Source of the DNA: Flectobacillus roseus
Lineage (GTDB): Bacteria > Bacteroidota > Bacteroidia > Cytophagales > Spirosomataceae
NCBI RefSeq assembly: GCF_030056665.1
Contig: NZ_JASHIG010000067.1
DNA: 15,614 nucleotides
Reading direction: 5' to 3' (one strand)
How positions within the stretch are numbered: position 1 is the stretch's first letter; each line of letters begins with the position of its first letter. Made by a program: the position numbers and the translations under genes. This document shows, one piece after another, positions 13,484 to 15,614 of this stretch. The notes beneath the pieces are model-generated. The model was not told the DNA's origin. It saw only the letters and a program-made list of their open reading frames with translations, and did not search any database.

Positions 13484-13771
13484 ATGAGCAGAAAAGAAAT
13501 ATTATTGCTGTCAGCAGCTTTAGGTTTTTTAATCATTTGGGTTCTTGACCTTCGCGCAGGAACACCGCCAGAGGTAAATACCTTTTGGACAAAGATTTTT
13601 TACCACTATAGCTGGTTGATGATGTGTGTGGGTTGCTTGTTTTACTTTCAGTATTCAAAACAAATTCGTTTGAAAAAGGAAGAACAATCAAGCAAAAGTA
13701 ATAAAAAAGAACCTGCTGTAGATCCTAAAAAGCTGCAACGTCAGGCTTTATCAAAAGGTAAGAAAAAGTAA
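13484..13771 (+). CDS. Small two-helix membrane protein following ccmF, function unknown
   Basis: A 95-residue protein I do not recognise by name. It has two hydrophobic segments (about residues 6-22, and 42-57 with WLMMCVGCLFYFQY), a short loop RAGTPPEVNTFWTKIFY between them, and a highly charged lysine-rich tail (about 60-95). The start lies 14 nt after the ccmF stop and the next gene is separated by a strong terminator, so it belongs to the ccm transcript. Topology with positive ends suggests both termini are cytoplasmic and the loop external. A helper of CcmF or a cytochrome-assembly subunit is a guess from position. Two cysteines (in CVGC) lie inside or at the edge of the second helix. 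Confidence 0.75.
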   Translation: MSRKEILLLSAALGFLIIWVLDLRAGTPPEVNTFWTKIFYHYSWLMMCVGCLFYFQYSKQIRLKKEEQSSKSNKKEPAVDPKKLQRQALSKGKKK

Positions 13772-13829
13772 AACGAAGCTGTCGGGCGTAGTATTTAAAC
13801 ATTAAGATTTTGTAAAAAAGCCCACAGAT

Positions 13830-13885
13830 GTCAAATTTTTAGGGAGAGCGGTTTGATAAATCGCTCTTTCTTTTTGAAATTTGAC
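13830..13885 (+). terminator. Extended terminator hairpin of the ccm cluster
   Basis: The core AGAGCGGTTT (13845-13854) pairs with AAATCGCTCT (13858-13867) around the loop GAT, with one G-U pair, and is followed by TTCTTTTT (13868-13875). An outer stem GTCAAATTT (13830-13838) / AAATTTGAC (13877-13885) encloses the whole, so the full structure spans 56 nt. It starts 58 nt after the last gene of the cluster. The core with its T run is a good intrinsic terminator; the outer stem is additional. Confidence 0.85.
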
Positions 13886-14056
13886 CAAAAATATGCAATT
13901 TGATGTTTAGAGAATGTGAGTTTTTCTAAACCATACCTTCGTATTGTGTTCCTAATCAAATCACATACGTTTGTCTAACTCACAGATATAGATGTATTTA
14001 ACCAATCAAGCATTCGACATCTGTGTCTTCTAATTCAAAATTGAAACCAACCCCAG
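13886..14056 (+). other. Leader/promoter region of the CNNM-type gene
   Basis: No gene is seen. CACAGAT (13981-13987) can pair with ATCTGTG (14019-14025), and GACATCTGTG (14016-14025) is also the reverse complement of 13823-13832 in front of the ccm terminator. TACCTTCG (13934-13941) resembles a -7 element in all but one base, but no -33 box is at the right distance, so the promoter is not located. Confidence 0.3.
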
Positions 14057-15364
14057 ATGGACTCCCAACAAGCAATAGGTGTTATATTATCAATGGTTTT
14101 TTCAGCATTCTTTTCAGGTGTTGAAATGGCATTTGTTTCGGCTAACAAGTTATATTTTGAACTACAAGCCAAACAAGGTGTAATCACTGGACAAATTATT
14201 TCAAGATTTATCAAAAATCCTTCTAAGTTTATCGGCACGCTACTTATTGGCAATACCTTGTCGTTGGTAGCTTATGGTATATTTATGGAGGGATATCTGC
14301 ATCATCAGATTGAACACTATTTCCCTGTTTTTGGTACGGGGCTTGTACCTGGACTTATCGCTTCAATTTTAGGAACTGTTATTATTTTGGGTACATCTGA
14401 GTTTACCCCCAAAAGTGTGTTTTTACTTAATCCTGATGGCTTTTTAGAGGTTTTATCTATTCCGATCTGGATTATTTATACACTTATGTATCCATTGGTT
14501 TGGGCAATCGTAGGACTTTCAAGTTGGTTTATCAAAAATGTACTTCGTTTAGAATATTCTGAGGAAAAACCTGCTTTTGGTTTGACAGATTTGAATCACT
14601 ATATGCAAAATCTTAATCGTAAAATTTCAACCGAGGAGGAAGCAGAAGTAGATACCAAAATCTTTAATAATGCTTTAGAATTTAAGCAGGTAAAGGTGAG
14701 AGATTGTATGATTCCACGTACCGAAATTGTAGCGATAGACTTCGAAGATGGCATAGAAGAACTAAAGAAAACATTTGTAGAAAGTGGTCACTCAAAGGTA
14801 TTGGTTTATAAAGATACCTTAGAGGATGTCATCGGTTATTGTCACTCGGTAGCTTTGTTTAAGAAACCTAAAGACATTCAGAGTATTTTGAAGCCAATTT
14901 TGATTGTGCCAGAGGCAATGCCTGCCAAAGATTTAATGCTCCGTTTTTCTAAAGAACGTAAATCATTAGCTTTAATCGTAGACGAATTTGGAAGTACTTC
15001 GGGTTTGGTGAGTATGGAAGACGTAATGGAGCAAATTTTTGGAGATATCGAGGACGAATATGACGATAACGAAGATTTGATAGAAAAACGATTAGAAGAT
15101 AAAGTCTATTTGTTGTCAGCTCGTTTGGAAATTGACTATCTCAACGAAAAATATGAGTGGAATCTCCCAGAGGGCGATTATGATACCTTAGGAGGTATGA
15201 TTATTAGTATTAATGAAGATATTCCAGAGGTAAACGAAACGATTATTGCACATCCTTTCAACTTTCAAATTATCTCCATGATGGACGCTCGTATCGATAC
15301 CGTGAAGTTGACTATCATAGGTGAGATTGAGAAAAAGACTGAAAGCTTTTCGATGAAACACTGA
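14057..15364 (+). CDS. CNNM/CorC-family membrane protein (DUF21, CBS pair, CorC_HlyC domain)
   Basis: A 435-residue protein of the group often labelled hemolysin-like or CorB/CNNM transporters, linked to magnesium and other divalent cation efflux. The DUF21 membrane domain (about residues 1-190) has FSAFFSGVEMAFVSANK and GTSEFTPKSVFLLNP, matching the family helices although the second motif is usually written GEIxPK. Two CBS domains follow: from MIPRTEIVAIDFEDG at M218, and ILIVPEAMPAKDLMLRFSKERKSLALIVDEFGSTSGLVSMEDVMEQIFGD. The CorC_HlyC domain covers about 350-425. The term hemolysin is historical and not a functional claim. The gliding protein GldE of Bacteroidota has the same architecture, but no gld neighbours are here. 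Monocistronic, with a terminator 90 nt downstream. Confidence 0.9.
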   Translation: MDSQQAIGVILSMVFSAFFSGVEMAFVSANKLYFELQAKQGVITGQIISRFIKNPSKFIGTLLIGNTLSLVAYGIFMEGYLHHQIEHYFPVFGTGLVPGLIASILGTVIILGTSEFTPKSVFLLNPDGFLEVLSIPIWIIYTLMYPLVWAIVGLSSWFIKNVLRLEYSEEKPAFGLTDLNHYMQNLNRKISTEEEAEVDTKIFNNALEFKQVKVRDCMIPRTEIVAIDFEDGIEELKKTFVESGHSKVLVYKDTLEDVIGYCHSVALFKKPKDIQSILKPILIVPEAMPAKDLMLRFSKERKSLALIVDEFGSTSGLVSMEDVMEQIFGDIEDEYDDNEDLIEKRLEDKVYLLSARLEIDYLNEKYEWNLPEGDYDTLGGMIISINEDIPEVNETIIAHPFNFQIISMMDARIDTVKLTIIGEIEKKTESFSMKH

Positions 15365-15454
15365 GGTTGAGTAATGTCTTTACCAAAAAACTAAGTTGCC
15401 TTCAAAAAAGTAACAAACGTTGGTTAATGCTACATTTAATCCTGAAAAATAAAC

Positions 15455-15493
15455 GAAAAGGGGATAGTAAGCTTTTGCTACTATCCCCTTTTC
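15455..15493 (+). terminator. Terminator of the CNNM-type gene
   Basis: AAAAGGGGATAGTA (15456-15469) pairs perfectly with TACTATCCCCTTTT (15479-15492), extended by one G-C pair outside (15455/15493) and a GC/GC pair next to a bulged A inside, with a TTTT loop. The A and T tracts form part of the stem, giving a symmetrical, bidirectional terminator. The 90 nt between stop and stem hold nothing else visible. Confidence 0.85.
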
Positions 15494-15551
15494 ATTTAGG
15501 CTTCCCTTTTTGAGTATAATTGATTGATTATCAAGTGCTTTTCCCAAAAGT

Positions 15552-15594
15552 AATCCCCGAAAATACGCACATTTGGCATATTTCGGGGATTTTT
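15552..15594 (+). terminator. Second hairpin with T run near the right edge
   Basis: AATCCCCGAAA (15552-15562) pairs perfectly with TTTCGGGGATT (15581-15591) and the T run continues to 15594. Two more pairs (TA/TA) lie inside past a bulged A. It follows the previous terminator by only 58 nt with no gene between. It may be a backup terminator or the end of an unseen small RNA; a gene beyond the window on the minus strand could also use it. Confidence 0.55.
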
Positions 15595-15614
15595 GTATTT
15601 TAGATGTGCTACCA

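Overview
The window looks like chromosomal DNA of a Bacteroidota member, most likely a Cytophagales-type aerobe (order-level guess from gene families and style, not proven). The signs are AT-rich spacers, starts preceded by A-rich sequence rather than Shine-Dalgarno boxes, several upstream regions carrying the Bacteroidota -7 element TAnnTTTG, and a cytochrome c maturation cluster with a very long CcmF and a cysteine-type CcmE. There are no tRNA, rRNA, insertion sequence, phage or CRISPR features. All gene families are housekeeping; the less expected content lies in spacers and in variant residues.

Layout. (1) 1-2830: a MarR-family regulator and a 600-residue acyl-CoA dehydrogenase, both on +. 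Each is preceded by the same pair of palindromes (core TATGC-TT-GCATA), about 48 bp centre to centre, so the regulator very probably controls both itself and the dehydrogenase. (2) 2831-4019: spacers around rplS (L19, minus strand) with two back-to-back terminator hairpins, a degenerate inverted repeat, and two copies of a small dispersed stem-loop element flanking rplS. (3) 4020-5489: fused NAD(P)HX epimerase/dehydratase (+), ending at a 19-bp perfect inverted repeat shared with convergent feoB. (4) 5609-8074: feoA-feoB ferrous iron uptake operon on minus; feoB has no ATG start. (5) 8458-13771: a divergent + cluster ccmB-ccmC-ccmD-like-ccmE-ccmF and a small membrane protein, closed by a strong terminator. 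(6) 14057-15364: a CNNM/CorC-type DUF21-CBS membrane protein (+), followed by two hairpins.

How the genes work together. FeoAB brings Fe(II) into the cell. The divergent ccm cluster handles heme for cytochrome c assembly: CcmB is a permease subunit, CcmC loads heme on CcmE, and CcmF ligates it to apocytochrome. The ATPase CcmA and the thiol partners CcmG/CcmH are not in the window. CcmE carries Cys-x-x-x-Tyr where the classical heme-binding histidine sits, which makes this a variant System I. The acyl-CoA dehydrogenase would feed electrons from fatty acid oxidation into the respiratory chain that those cytochromes serve. Nnr repairs damaged NAD(P)H and is functionally independent.

I did not find a clearly new multi-gene system. 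The best leads are the mirrored double operators, the CxxxY CcmE, the unidentified 95-residue protein after ccmF, a covarying dispersed stem-loop, and RNA hairpins in the ccm and feo spacers.
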